Assembly: GCA_003868215.1 (NCBI GenBank)
Contig: QWDQ01000040.1
Coordinates: 124,001 to 188,000 of the forward strand
Source of the DNA: Pseudophaeomoniella oleicola
Lineage: Eukaryota; Ascomycota; Eurotiomycetes; Phaeomoniellales; Phaeomoniellaceae
Reading direction: 5' to 3'
DNA: 64,000 bases
This document shows positions 43,570-54,616 of this stretch, one piece after another; position 1 is the stretch's first letter, and every line of letters starts with the position of its first letter. Below the pieces are notes generated by a model. It saw only the letters and a list, made by a program, of their open reading frames with translations. It did no database searches and was not told where the DNA came from. Position numbers and translations under genes: made by a program.

Positions 43570-44334
43570 CTATGACTTGGACTGCTGTTTCAGCCGTACG
43601 CTTGTTGGTACAAATTGCAGCGCTGACATCGCAAGACCAAGTTGATCTACGTCGGGATCCGGCATAGAGCCATGTCGCTGGCTTGGGTTAGGAGGTGAAT
43701 TATCGGCACCTTGAATCTTTGGTCCTTGACAGCTGATACCGGCTGAAGTATGTATCCCGCTGGCTGACACTCGTGTGCCAGATGTTCGATTACGTTCTGG
43801 AGACTCATTGAACCCTGACAACCGTCTTTTCGGCCCTGAAGCTAACAAGGAGTTAACTTGGTCGATACCTTTGTCAATGATTCGAAAATTGTAGGTCCTT
43901 GGGAACATATGCTTGTCGATCAGATGCATTCGCCTCTTCTGCGGCGTCGAGCATTTTCGTTCGCAGTTCTCGACGAAGCAACCATATGTCTTTTCACCAC
44001 GTGCAGCTAGCACTTCCCGTAGAGGATTATGATTTTCCTCGATATGAAGGTTGAGGAAATGACCAGTAGGAAAATTCCTTCCGCAAGCCGAACATCGGTT
44101 CGTGTGCGTTTTTGAGTAATGGATCTCATAGTCCTCATAATTGGAAAAGGACAGCGTCTCCCTGTGAGGTGGTAGATCACAGGAGATGACCGACACTGAT
44201 GGCAATATGACTTTGTCGACTTCTACATGCTTGCTGGAATGCATGATATCTGCATCACTTGCACCGCTAGATGCGTTATCATCTACTGCAGACGAGGAAC
44301 TATTGTGCGAAGTCTTCCGTGCACGTTTTGCCAT
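43570..44334 (-). CDS. C2H2 zinc finger protein, ZNF511-like
   Basis: Single-exon 254-aa protein. Three C2H2-type units can be seen: SCDLPPHRETLSFSNYEDYEIHYSKTH region (divergent first finger), CSACGRNFPTGHFLNLHIEENH, and CFVENCERKCSTPQKRRMHLIDKH followed by MFPRTYNF. The order and the phrases YxxYExHY, HLLxxHIxExH and CFVExC are those of the conserved eukaryotic ZNF511 family, whose molecular role is poorly known. The N-terminus (MAKRARKTSHNSSSSA) is basic and Ser-rich, compatible with nuclear import. The C-terminal tail is low complexity. It is divergent from the Ste11-like gene, with 1.1 kb between starts. Confidence 0.87.
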   Translation of the reverse strand: MAKRARKTSHNSSSSAVDDNASSGASDADIMHSSKHVEVDKVILPSVSVISCDLPPHRETLSFSNYEDYEIHYSKTHTNRCSACGRNFPTGHFLNLHIEENHNPLREVLAARGEKTYGCFVENCERKCSTPQKRRMHLIDKHMFPRTYNFRIIDKGIDQVNSLLASGPKRRLSGFNESPERNRTSGTRVSASGIHTSAGISCQGPKIQGADNSPPNPSQRHGSMPDPDVDQLGLAMSALQFVPTSVRLKQQSKS

Positions 44335-45478
44335 GGCTCTAACATGGTACTCGCTGAATATTGGTGATTCACCGCCTCGATGGTTGACTGCCCGACAGGC
44401 GTTGTATGGTGATGCAGCCCAAAGACTAGATGCTTGGCACTAGCACCGATTGAACCAGACAACACCGCAACTTACAAGTAATAACTCCAATGATCTAGAG
44501 GTACCAGCGAGCCGAGATATCTGAGCTATGTTCTGATAGATCTTCTTGTGCCATGGGCCATTTAGTACCTGAATGATGACCAATTGCTCGGCTTGTTGTG
44601 ACATAAGTTCCGTCCTACGTCTGTCTGGCCGCAAGTATGTACTACGTAGTAATACTATGTAGTACTTCAGAACATCGACGATCTTGCTTGAGCAGGCAAG
44701 GGAGGATCTGTCCCGATCACCGTGCAATGACGTCTAGTAGCATGTCTGTTGAGACTGCCTTGACTTCCTTAGGAGATGATCGTGTTCATCACAAGATATC
44801 TTGTCTTTTGTTGTTCTGCTTCTTTTCTCCCTGAGGTCAAGCTCGTTAGGAGAATTAATTAATTGCTTGGTGTCCACCGGTTGTTTAGTCCCTGAAATCG
44901 AAGCAGTTGGCGCCCACTTTGACACGGCCGCTGAGGAGTAGTCGCGAACGGGACGTTTCATTAATGAAGATCGCCTGTTTCATATGTACGACAAGGCAAA
45001 TCAGCAATTCCCTCCCCTAACACGCTTTCTCTCAGATCAAATCTTTCCAGTTCATGCACTTGACTTCGGATGATTCAGCGCCATGCGAATGTAATCGTCA
45101 CCATCACATCAAAATAGAACAGCATGAAACAGCTGATCCGGGCGTCTTGAAACATTGTGCTTTTACCGTTTGCGTGCGACTCATCCCCTGACTTGCGATC
45201 TATCTTTCCACTCGTGCGCAGTCTACTGCATCATTCCCTCACGACACTGACACGCATCCACGCAGTACTCACTGCCCGGCTTCGGTCGACTTCGTGTTTC
45301 TCGGTATCTAAGACGTGGCGCTCATGAACGTATACACCATTATCGGGCGTTTCGTTGATCTTTTTAGCTCCGGTTATTCGCCTGAGACTCTGAGTATGTC
45401 TCTTTGAATCCTCAACCGTCGCTTGCCGGAGTAGTCAGGGCGAAAACTCAGGAATAAGAAGTTCTCTGAGCGGCGATT
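44335..45478. other. Divergent promoter region
   Basis: Between the ZNF511-like gene and the MAPKKK gene. A TACTACGTAGTA palindrome lies at 44640-44651, immediately followed by a related imperfect palindrome (TACTATGTAGTA). No gene supported. Confidence 0.6.
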
Positions 45479-48319
45479 ATGGCGATGTTGGCATCGAAGT
45501 CCAGCTACCCTACGACGCTGGGTAGTGGATCGCAACTATCATCGATGCACTATAACAATAACACTTCTGCTCAGAGGATGCAGACCTCAAATTTATCATC
45601 GATTCCAAGTGGGATCTACTCTAGTCCGACTGAATCCGAATTCTCAGAGAAGTACGATACTTCGGATTCTGTCAGGTGCGTTCCACTGTCATAGCCTGAC
45701 AGCTTTGCTCTATCAAAAATTTATGCTAATGCACAATGCAGCTCATGGGACGAGAAACAAGTCGGCGAATGGCTCCGTTCGATAAGATGCGGTCAATACG
45801 AAGCACTATTCAGGGCAAACAACTTCAATGGAGACAATCTCTTAGAGTGCGATCAGAAGGTGTTACAAGAGATGGGAATTAAAAAAGTAGGGGACAGAGT
45901 GCGGATTTTCGTTGCCATAAAGCAGCTTAGGAATAAATCCGCTGCTGCGAGAAGGCGGAGGAACCGTGACTCTCTTGCTGCTCTTGATGGACAAGTACCC
46001 ACACCTTTGTCCGCGGAATCACCTCGTGCGCTCCTTTCACGTGGGCAGAATCCTCCCGGAAACCGACGATGGTCGCGTCAGATCGACTCACTTGCAATGC
46101 TCCAGAGAAATCCCTCAAGACCTAGTTCGCCACTTGCCGAGAATGACAACCGAGCGCTGAGGGCGCAAAGGTATGTAGCGAGTCCCTTGGAGAGTACCCG
46201 CAAAGATTCTAGTGCTGGTTACTTCAGCCATCCTTCTTCAGCAAGTACTACCTCAGGCCGGCGTCCAGAAACACCAGGGATGGTTAACCAGACTGCGCGC
46301 ACTATAGCGCAGCACGCCAGACAGAATCCAAGTATAGATGGGTTGACGATGGGGGCTTTACCTCCCAACTCTCCAGTCATCCGCATCATCTATACCGGTG
46401 GCCAAACCAAGGTCATCAATGTGAAGCATTGTCGCTCACCCGATGAGGTCATGCTTACCGTTTTGAAGAAGCTTGGACTTCCGGAAACGCACTACAAGAA
46501 CTACTGTTTCTATTTACTTGATGGCCTGGAACCACAACCTGGCAATTGTCGCCGGGTATCTGACCTGGAACTGATGAGAATCAGTGAAGGTAAACGCTCG
46601 GAGCGCAACCGCTTGATCCTCAGAAAAATCAATGATGGAGAGCCAGATGTTGAAGAGGTCCGAAGAGCCGCTCAATTTGCCATGGAAGAGTCTGCATCTT
46701 TGCACTCGAGCGCTCTAAGTTCTAACAGTATGAGAAATCAGCTCAAATTGCAAAAGCTGACCGGAGAGCCATGGCACAGTATTTCACAACCCATGTCACC
46801 TGGTTCGGTTATGGACCGAAATCGGAATATCATGTCGACAGCTGATGACCTTGAACGCCCGGAATCACCTCATCTCAAACCCGGTCAAGCAGGCGGTTCT
46901 AAGCTTCGATCATTTTTCGGAGCACGCCCACCCAGTGAGATGATTATGCACGACATGACCTCTTATTTCCCTAGTCATCAGCGAGAGGAAATCGAACGGA
47001 CAATGCGTCTCTCTGTACGTCGATCCCAACGTATGAGTCGTGCGGCGAGCCGGATCAGCGTTGTGAGCAGTGCTAGCTGGGCATCTAGCATGAAAGATGC
47101 ACCGCCCATACCGAGCATTGCAGATGCATGGCTTGCTCAGAGTGGTCAGCCTATACGGGCGTCGAGGCCATTATCAGTGTCAAAGCTTGCACTTCCGCCA
47201 ACAGCCTTCCGAGACTCAATTATTTCGACATCCCTTCAACCCCTTGCCGAAGAGTCCCCCACAGAACCGAATCGGAAGTCCTACGTCTCGTTTGACAGTG
47301 GTTCCGATTCGGCTAACCAGACTATGACCGAGCATGACGCGCACAAGAGCTACTATGATGAAACGCTCAGTGCCACCGAGACAAGTGGCTCACTACAGGA
47401 ACGGTTAAGTATGATTGTCGCGGAAGACGGCGAAGAAGAAGATGTTGGTCTTACTTCGTTCCTCTCTGGAAACTCATTTGACAACACGAACTGGATCAAG
47501 GGATCTCTTATAGGTGAAGGTTCATTTGGCCGCGTCTATTTGGCTCTTCATGCGGTTACGGGAGAACTCATGGCTGTCAAACAAGTTGAGCTTCCTAGCG
47601 TTCAACAGGGTTCAGACATCGACAAAAAGAAGAATTCGATGATTGCAGCCTTGAAGCATGAAATAGATCTATTACAGGGACTGCAACATCCTAACATCGT
47701 GCAGTATCTCGGCACGTCGCAAGACGATAGTTTTCTCAACATCTTCCTGGAATATGTTCCCGGCGGGTCCATTGCTGTCATGTTGAAGCAATACAACACG
47801 TTCCCCGAGCCACTCGTTCGTAACTTCGTTCGGCAAATTCTTGAGGGCCTGGCATATTTGCACGCCAAAAATATCATCCACAGGGATATAAAAGGAGCAA
47901 ACGTCCTTGTTGACAATAAGGGTGGCATCAAGATTTCGGACTTTGGAATATCAAAGCGAGTTGAAGCTTCTTCAATGCTCGGCGCACCGGGTGGCGGTAT
48001 CAACCGACCATCCCTTCAAGGCTCTGTTTTCTGGATGGCCCCTGAAGTCGTCCGTCAATCTGCACATACAAAGAAAGCAGATATCTGGTCGCTCGGATGC
48101 TTGATTGTCGAGATGTTTAGTGGTTCACATCCTTTCCCAGACAAGACGCAGCTTCAGGCCATCTTTGCAATTGGGTCTTCACAGGCTAAACCACATATTC
48201 CCGAGACCTGTTCAGAAGACGCCAAAATGTTTCTAGAGGAGACCTTTGAAATCGATCATGAGAAAAGGCCTAGCGCAGAAGAATTGTTGAAGGGAAAATT
48301 CTTGCTTCCCATGGCATAA
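45479..48319 (+). CDS. STE11: Ste11-type MAP kinase kinase kinase
   Basis: Cytosolic MAPKKK of the pheromone/filamentation/osmostress modules (NRC-1, SteC, Mst11 in other fungi). Exon 1 is 45479-45675; a 66-nt intron (45676-45741) leads to exon 2, giving 924 aa. Domains in order: SAM (about residues 66-130, WDEKQVGEWLRSIRCGQYE), which binds the Ste50 adaptor; Ras-association-like RBD (about 235-330, VIRIIYTGGQTKVINVKHC); a Ser-rich regulatory linker; and a C-terminal kinase domain (from about 655). Kinase motifs: IGEGSFGRVYLA, VKQVELPS (Lys), HRDIKGANVLVD, ISDFGISKR, GSVFWMAPEVV and DIWSLGCLIVEM. All catalytic residues are present. Confidence 0.94.
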
Positions 48320-49106
48320 CGAGGAATGTTGACGTTGCTACGAAGGAAATGACATGCTGGTCTACCATAGGCCCTGCATTCACTGTTGTATTAGGAGGAT
48401 ATCCCACTCTAGAAGATCTGTGTGAGCATTTGCGGAATTGGGGCGTTGAGTATTCGATTTTGTACATTTTGTCTACGTCCAATATATACGTTCGTGGAAC
48501 GTGGTCCTTCTATGTATTTAATATTATATTGATATTATGTCAAGTCAGTTCATTATGCTTGCTGCCCAAGCTCGTCATTCATATCCAAATACCTAGAAAT
48601 GGAAGAGGCTTGTTGATTCAGATCGGATGCATACGTAGAGATTGACGTCGAGACTCTGAATAGACCATCCTGTATAATATATGATGAGTAGGTTGCCACC
48701 TTAACAGGGGTAAGTTGTAAGTTGTAATAGTCTGAAAGAAAAAGGGGAAAATCTTCCACTTTCCGCGTCGCGTATCGAATGTCGGCAGATGGTCCGCTCC
48801 TGCTCCTTGGCCGATGCAAAGATCACAATCGATTAAATAACTTCTGCGCTTCTAGGCAACGATCAACCCTCCGATCTCTTCATAACCCCCCACGAACATC
48901 ATTTGAAGCCGACAACACCGCCAATCTTCGCAATTCTTCTCGGTGAGCTTCATGGGCTGTACGGCCCTCTGAAACCCTCGCCGCCAGAAGCGACGACTTC
49001 CGCCGTCTACGATGAAGTGGTCGCGTGACTCAGAAACGTTTCCTCTTTGATTGCGGTGCGACGGATCCGACGGAAAGATCATATTCCCAGCGTCAGAGTC
49101 TCTTGC
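48320..49106. other. Intergenic, nothing recognised
   Basis: 3' flank of the MAPKKK gene and promoter of the metallophosphatase gene. No additional feature seen. Confidence 0.6.
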
Positions 49107-50588
49107 ATGGATATGTCCACCGGACGGAGGAGTGGTCACACTGCTCGGCATCGGAGCAATAGCAGCATCACTGATTACAACCTCTCCTCCATGGCTGACC
49201 CTCTCGATAAGTTCGACAGGCGTGCCAGGTCAGGCCACTCCTCTTCTTCCTCCGCCCCTACGAAACCGAAACCATTAGTAGACTATGTCACGAACTCATG
49301 GCAACACGATTCCCGTTATGACTATGATGCTCCTGTCGACAGATACAACCAACGTTTTCTCGATGCGCTCTCGAAGATACCGGACCTGCTGCGGTCCCGA
49401 AGGGTCCGGCGCTATGTTGCCATCTGGGTTGTATTGTTTATGCTGACCCTAAGTCTGTGGAAGTCGTTCTTTGGTCCCGTGTTTTACGAGGAGCGGCGTT
49501 TAAGCATGTCCCTCAGCAGTGGAAATAAACTGAAGGCGGGGGGAGTGTTTGGTACAAATGATAAGCATATGTTCTCGGACATGATACAAGTCAAGAGCTT
49601 AGATCGATCCCTCTTACCTGACTCCAAGAGACGCAAGGATGCATCTCCATCGGATGGTAGGAGATTGATCTTTGTCGGGGACGTCCATGGCTGCAAAGAT
49701 GAACTGGTCCATTTACTCGAGGTCGTCAAGTATGATCAGAAAACAGACCATCTGGTCTTGCTGGGGGACATGGTTACCAAGGGTCCAGATTCGCTTGCAG
49801 TTATTGATCTGGCCAGGCAACTGGGTGCTTCTTGCGTTCGTGGCAATCATGAAGATCGGGTCCTCCTTGTTCGGAAAGACATCCATTCCTCGCTTCTGCC
49901 CTTGCAAGGTCCGGACGAGCCGGAATCAATGACCGTACTTGATGATCTCGATGAGGAGTCATATTCACGAGGCGATTATTCCGATCGAATCCTTGCCCGA
50001 CAGCTCAGTCTAGAACAGTATAGGTATCTTGCTTCTTGCCCCGTCATACTCAAGATTGGGGTCATCGGTGATCTGGGAGAAGTGGTTGCGGTCCATGCCG
50101 GTCTTGTCCCTGGAGTCAGCTTTGAGCATCAAGATCCATTTACCGTGATGAGCATGCGGTCAATTGACCTCGACACTCACGTACCTTCCAAGAGTCCGGC
50201 GACAGGTGCGTCTGGCAAAGAGGGCAAGGAAAGCGAAAAGGACAGAAATAAACGAATGTCTCTGGTACCGTGGACCAAGCTCTGGAACAAGTACCAAAAA
50301 TTGCTTCCCAATCCGAACTCGATATTCTCCCACGGACATTCGGGTACCGAACAGCATGCAACAGTCATCTACGGCCATGATTCCAGACGCGGACTCCAGC
50401 TCGCAAAGTGGACCAAAGGCATCGACACAGGCTGTGTCAGGGGAGGCAGACTTACCGCGCTGATCATATCCGACGGCGGTATGATACAGACCGAGAACGT
50501 CGCTTGCAAAGACTACAGGCCCAGACGACCACTACGGGTCGAAGTCGAAGATGTTCTCAACGAAGGGAAGAGCGTTCAAGATGAGTGA
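49107..50588 (+). CDS. PPN2: Ppn2-like membrane-anchored metallophosphatase
   Basis: Calcineurin-like phosphoesterase resembling yeast Ppn2, a vacuolar endopolyphosphatase. Single exon; 493 aa from the ATG at 49107 (MDMSTGRR), with a later in-frame ATG (MADPLDKF) as alternative. A cytosolic N-terminus of about 100 residues is followed by one transmembrane helix (RYVAIWVVLFMLTLSLW), giving a type II anchor with the catalytic domain in the lumen. Metal-binding motifs: FVGDVHGCKDEL, LLGDMVTKGPDS, VRGNHEDR, VAVHAGLVPG and IYGHDSRRGL; GCVRGGRLTALI is also conserved. A charged insert (KEGKESEKDRNKR) lies between the last two. The assignment to Ppn2 rather than another ApaH-like phosphatase is from memory of motif order. 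Confidence 0.85.
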   Translation: MDMSTGRRSGHTARHRSNSSITDYNLSSMADPLDKFDRRARSGHSSSSSAPTKPKPLVDYVTNSWQHDSRYDYDAPVDRYNQRFLDALSKIPDLLRSRRVRRYVAIWVVLFMLTLSLWKSFFGPVFYEERRLSMSLSSGNKLKAGGVFGTNDKHMFSDMIQVKSLDRSLLPDSKRRKDASPSDGRRLIFVGDVHGCKDELVHLLEVVKYDQKTDHLVLLGDMVTKGPDSLAVIDLARQLGASCVRGNHEDRVLLVRKDIHSSLLPLQGPDEPESMTVLDDLDEESYSRGDYSDRILARQLSLEQYRYLASCPVILKIGVIGDLGEVVAVHAGLVPGVSFEHQDPFTVMSMRSIDLDTHVPSKSPATGASGKEGKESEKDRNKRMSLVPWTKLWNKYQKLLPNPNSIFSHGHSGTEQHATVIYGHDSRRGLQLAKWTKGIDTGCVRGGRLTALIISDGGMIQTENVACKDYRPRRPLRVEVEDVLNEGKSVQDE

Positions 50589-51655
50589 CCTGACAAGTGC
50601 TGTCGTCATCGTGGTTGTATGCCGTTGTCATTATTTGAGAGTGAGAGACATGGACTGCCACAAAAGGAACATAAAATGATATGGTCTTTCTACTACCTAC
50701 ATACCTACCTTTATATTGGGAGCATCCTGGCATTTCCTGGGGAAGGAAGAGGGCGAACCGGCGGCGTATTGAACGAATTACCTAGATTGTTGTAACAGTA
50801 CAAGTCAGGCAGGGCATACTTGTACCACGGTACAATGTATATATTCTTTCCCATTTCTTTTTTTATCTTTCATCTACCATATCTTACGGTTACAAGGAGC
50901 AAGCGAAAGCGAAGCGAAAGCGAAACCCCCACTCCTAATACAGGGAAGAATGAACCACTGGCAGGAAAGGGGGTTGGTTGTGATTTTGTTTCTTTTTGTA
51001 TAGAATCCATGGGGTCGGTCTATGGCATTGACGTTTACATGCCATAACTAAGGTATATGTCTATCCACCTGTCTTACTAAGGTTACATTATAATCATATG
51101 TGAATATTGAAAACAAAAACAGAGAATTCTTCATTGGTGGTGTGTGTGGTAAGTCGTAGTAGAAACGTTAGATAGATATGTGAACAGATTGCCCGCAAAT
51201 CTTTTTTTTTTCCCCAGTAGGATTTATGACACAAAGGCCGTTGGGAATTCGTCATCTTGAGGGTTAGGAGTGCAGATGATGGAATTCGGGGTAGTGCACC
51301 GACGACCCCAAGCGCAGTTGCGCTCTAGCTCCTGCTGGGTGATTTAGAGAGGACTTATTCAATTGTATGAGAGAGACGGTGAAATGATGATGCGGTTAAA
51401 TTGAGGATATGCTTGCTTGCTTGCTCGGACTTGGGGAATGGGGGGAAGGGGGGAGGGGGGAGAGAGAGAGGGAGAGAGGCGAGAAACTTCTTAGTTTCGT
51501 TGTGAAGCAATCACTGCCAGAGCTCGTTGTACCCAGGTCGAGCGTGGCACCGCTGCCAGGGAGACTGTGCTGATAGTGCGTCGCGCTCCAGACTCGGATC
51601 ACTCGCAGATCACCCACCGTATTCCACCGAGTCTGCACCGTGGCGCAGGTAACGG
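50589..51655. other. Intergenic with purine-rich tract
   Basis: No gene. A G/A-only stretch runs at about 51433-51482, with GCTTGC units before it. It forms the left border of the decayed-gene island. Confidence 0.55.
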
Positions 51656-52639
51656 TTACCGCACACAAGGGCTCGAATGCCATTGTGGGTTCAGAATGTG
51701 CTGAGGGCTTTGGGACTGAATCTGTAGTGAGCTCACGCCGCGTTCGGAATCCTTTTCGAATTCGGATTCGAGAGTCGGGTCGAAACGCGCCCCAGAGGAA
51801 ATCTGCGATGAAGCCTTGGTGGTATTCTGTTGAGCTAACTTGTGCGTTAGCATTCTGGCCATAGGCCATATGGGGTCTGGACAGCATCGCTTTCTCTCAG
51901 AGGCAGGATCGACATCTGAGCCTTACATGTGTGGATCGAGGGTAGTTACGAATCTGCTTTATACTCCGCAGGCCCGGGCTCAGTCCTCCGCTCATACAGA
52001 AGAACAATCCGTTGACGAGGGCCGCCACTGGCATGTGGTCCATCATCACACAGCACCTTTGGTAGACCTCCTCTGTATGCCTCGTAGTACATTCTTGCTG
52101 AGATCCAAATACACGAGACATGGTCCTCGTTTCATGGCATCCACTCAACATGAAGAAGCTTTCAGGATACTTAATTTTGAGCGCAAGGCATAAGTACAAC
52201 GTCTGCATCTGTTTTGGTCCGTGGCCGATGTAGTTGCCTAGCAGAAGGTAATTGCGGGATGGCGGGCGACCTCCTTCTCGAAACCATCGACAAAGGTCGA
52301 TATGTTGTCCTCTCAAATCCGACAACATCTTGGCAGTATCTCAGTCTCGGTCAAAGGCCACACGGACATACTCACGCGAATGGGAGAATCAAGCTCTAAC
52401 AAGATCGGCTGGTACATGAAGACATTCTGAGCCATATCACAAAGCCATATCACCTCCTCGTTCAGGAGCGAGCCTTCCCATAATAGGTTGTTGGTAATGC
52501 TATTCAGCTGCGGCGGTTGGTTCGGTTTGTTGAGCTTCTGGATTCGTGGAGGACTGTGAGTTTCCGAAAGTATTTCCTTTTTCATCTTCATCTTGCTGCC
52601 GAAGAGCCCCCGGAAGCGCGATTTGGGACCCGTGGTCAT
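51656..52639 (-). pseudogene. PP1-like Ser/Thr phosphatase relic or pseudophosphatase
   Basis: Exons 52376-52639, 51927-52328 and 51656-51838 (introns 47 and 88 nt, good signals) give about 282 aa. Homology to PP1/PP2A catalytic subunits is clear: YQPILLELDSPIR, GQHIDLCRWFREGG, KIKYPESFFML and FCMSGGLSPGLRSIKQIR. Metal and catalytic positions have changed: GDxHGQ is SDLRGQ, GDYVDRG is GNYIGHG, GNHE is GCHE and HGGLSP is SGGLSP. Catalysis is therefore very unlikely. In exon 3 the family sequence (DFLW, then DSERGVS) is split over two frames and the C-terminal third is missing, so decay is more likely than a maintained pseudoenzyme. Its start lies 9 bp after the stop of the GTPase-family fragment on the same strand. 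Confidence 0.72.
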
Positions 52640-52648
52640 TGATTTGCT

Positions 52649-53326
52649 TTACTGTCTCAGCTTTTCATTGGCCTTGAGTAGATCGGCTATCTTGGCGTCT
52701 TGTTGTCTCTGATGTTCTTGGAACTGTCGTTGCATGTCTTGCCTCAGAACATTCCACGACTGTTCCATACTGGAAAGTTGCGACGCCCGCTTGGCGTTTT
52801 CCTGCTTGATGAGAGCCTCAAGTCTTGGGTCTCTGTCTCTGACAGCTTCCAGTAATTGACGTTTGACATCTTGCAACTCGGTCCGGAGCCGCTCTAGTTC
52901 TTCTTCATACTGATTCCGGCTCTCTTGACCGGCAGTCGTGTCAATCAAGTCCTTTCGCTGGTCAACCATTTGCTTCTGGATATCCAACACAGATTTCTCC
53001 TTTCTCTGCTTCAAGAAGAACTGAACTATGCTCACTGCAGATGCATACGTGTTCTCGTGTTGGCGGATCTGGCAGCCTCTTTCCTTCATGAATCTCCAGA
53101 ACTTAGGATCGTTGATCAGCTCTGCTTCGCGACGTTTGCCAACAGGGGGTGGTGGGGGACTGGATGTCTCTGACCTCGACCTGGCGAGGCTCTTCGAGAT
53201 GTCTGACCCCTCGTTTCTATAAGTAGACGAGGAGATCACCTCTAGAGCCTTGTTCAACGTTGTGATCTCTCTCTCTCTCTCCGCTACTGAGGCAGCAACC
53301 TCAACCTTATTCGACAGGTCAACCAC
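52649..53326 (-). pseudogene. Truncated AIG1-type GTPase family gene, C-terminal part
   Basis: About 225 codons without an ATG at the head. The part from GKRREAELINDPKFW through LDIQKQMVDQRKDLIDTTAGQE matches the region after the G domain of fungal AIG1/IMAP-like GTPases, including the gene on the opposite strand (LDIQKEMVDENKQLDETSAGQE). A long coiled coil (LERLRTELQDVKRQL and on) ends the product. No P-loop or GTPase domain precedes it: the expected position is taken by the oppositely oriented GTPase gene. The segment before the homology is Ser/Pro-rich and unlike a G domain. It is probably a 5'-truncated relic, though a short coiled-coil protein made from an unseen upstream exon cannot be excluded. 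Confidence 0.6.
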
Positions 53327-53340
53327 GTTCAGGTCTCAGA

Positions 53341-54616
53341 ATGAACGACAAAGCAGGCTTGGGAAAACTCCCCTTTCGTAAGTCCACGCAGCCTCAAAAG
53401 GCGATCTAGTCTAATACTCGTGATAGCGAAGACGCTCTGGTCATTGCTGTTATGGGCATCACCGGCTCTGGCAAAAGCACCTTTATCTCGAAACTGGTGG
53501 GAGAGAACGTGGTGGTCGGTCATAAATTGCAGTCTTGTAGGTGTTTTGACAAGCTTCCAATTTGTAGCTAATGGCAGAAAGGCACCACTGAAGTGTCAAC
53601 ATATGGATTCACTCATAGTAGTGGTCGGACTGTATATCTCGTAGACACCCGAGGATTTGACGATACGAACCGTACTGATGCAGACGTCCTGAAAAGACAT
53701 TGCTGGAACTTTGGCATCAATGTATAGCAAGAAAATCAAGCTATCAGGCATCATATATCTACATCGCATTATCGACGTACGTCTTCAAGGTTCTGCTCTC
53801 AAGAATCTCACCATGTTTAAGAAGCTTTGCGGAAGCGATTTTTATCGTCAAGTCGTCCTCGCCACAACCATGTGGGATAACTTCAACTCAGAACAACAGG
53901 CTCAAGAAATCAGTGGCATGCGTGAGGCTCAGTTGCTTGAAAAAGCAGATTGGTGCGGCCATATGCACAGCAGAGGCAGTAAAACCTTTCGTCATACGGA
54001 TGATCGAGATTCTGCGCTCAGGATTGTTGATTATATCATCAAGCTCAAACGGACAGCTGTGCTCGACATCCAAAAAGAAATGGTGGACGAGAATAAGCAA
54101 CTTGATGAAACGTCCGCCGGGCAGGAAGCTGAAAAAGAATTGCTTGTCGCGAAGCACAAACACAATGAAGCCATGTTGGAACTCTAAGCACAGACAAAAC
54201 TCGCGCTTAAAGAGAAAGATATTGATCTCGCCAATATTCTGCGCGAGCAAGCCGAGAAGGAACGTCAGCTCATGCTTGAGAGCCATAAAGCGCAGAAAGA
54301 ACTACGGGTCGATTTACAACGTCTGTTAAAGGAAACCGAAGCCAAATATGCACAGCAAGTGGAAGCATTGCAGGAACAGAATAGGCTCATTCAAGAAAGG
54401 AGCGAAGAAAGTGAACGACGATCACACAATCAGATGGAAGCGCAGAGACAGCTCACTCGAGATATGCAGCGTCGACACGAGCGAGCCATGGAGGAGGAGA
54501 GGACGAGGCGTGATGCGAGGGAGAGCCGTCGCGAGGAAGAACTGAGGGAAGAGAGACAGCGAGCTGTAACACGTGCGGCCTACCACCGCGTAGTCACAGA
54601 AGTCGTCTTCATATAG
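53341..54616 (+). pseudogene. AIG1/IMAP-type GTPase gene, interrupted
   Basis: P-loop GTPase with coiled-coil tail, a family expanded in filamentous fungi and related to plant AIG1 and animal GIMAP proteins. Exons start at 53341 (MNDKAGLGKLPF), 53432 and 53582; introns of 54 and 45 nt. Motifs: P-loop VMGITGSGKSTF, the switch segment SCTTEVSTYGF, G3 VDTRGFDDTNRTDADVL, then LSGIIYLHRI, KNLTMFKKLCG and VLATTMWDN. After the G domain comes KTFRHTDDRDSALRIVDYIIK, then LDIQKEMVDENKQLDETSAGQE and a long Arg/Glu-rich coiled coil. The frame is broken once by a one-base gain in an A run near 53692-53695 (after ADVLK), and once by an in-frame TAA at 54185-54187. Either two old lesions or sequencing error could explain this. 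Confidence 0.72.

Noticed and set aside
48852-49151. Minus-strand frame overlapping the Ppn2-like start
   Set aside because: Antisense to the N-terminal coding region of the metallophosphatase and without family features.
51396-51887. Minus-strand frame with Ser/Pro-rich end as an independent gene
   Set aside because: Its first part overlaps exon 3 of the PP1-like relic in another frame, and the rest is low complexity over a purine-rich tract.
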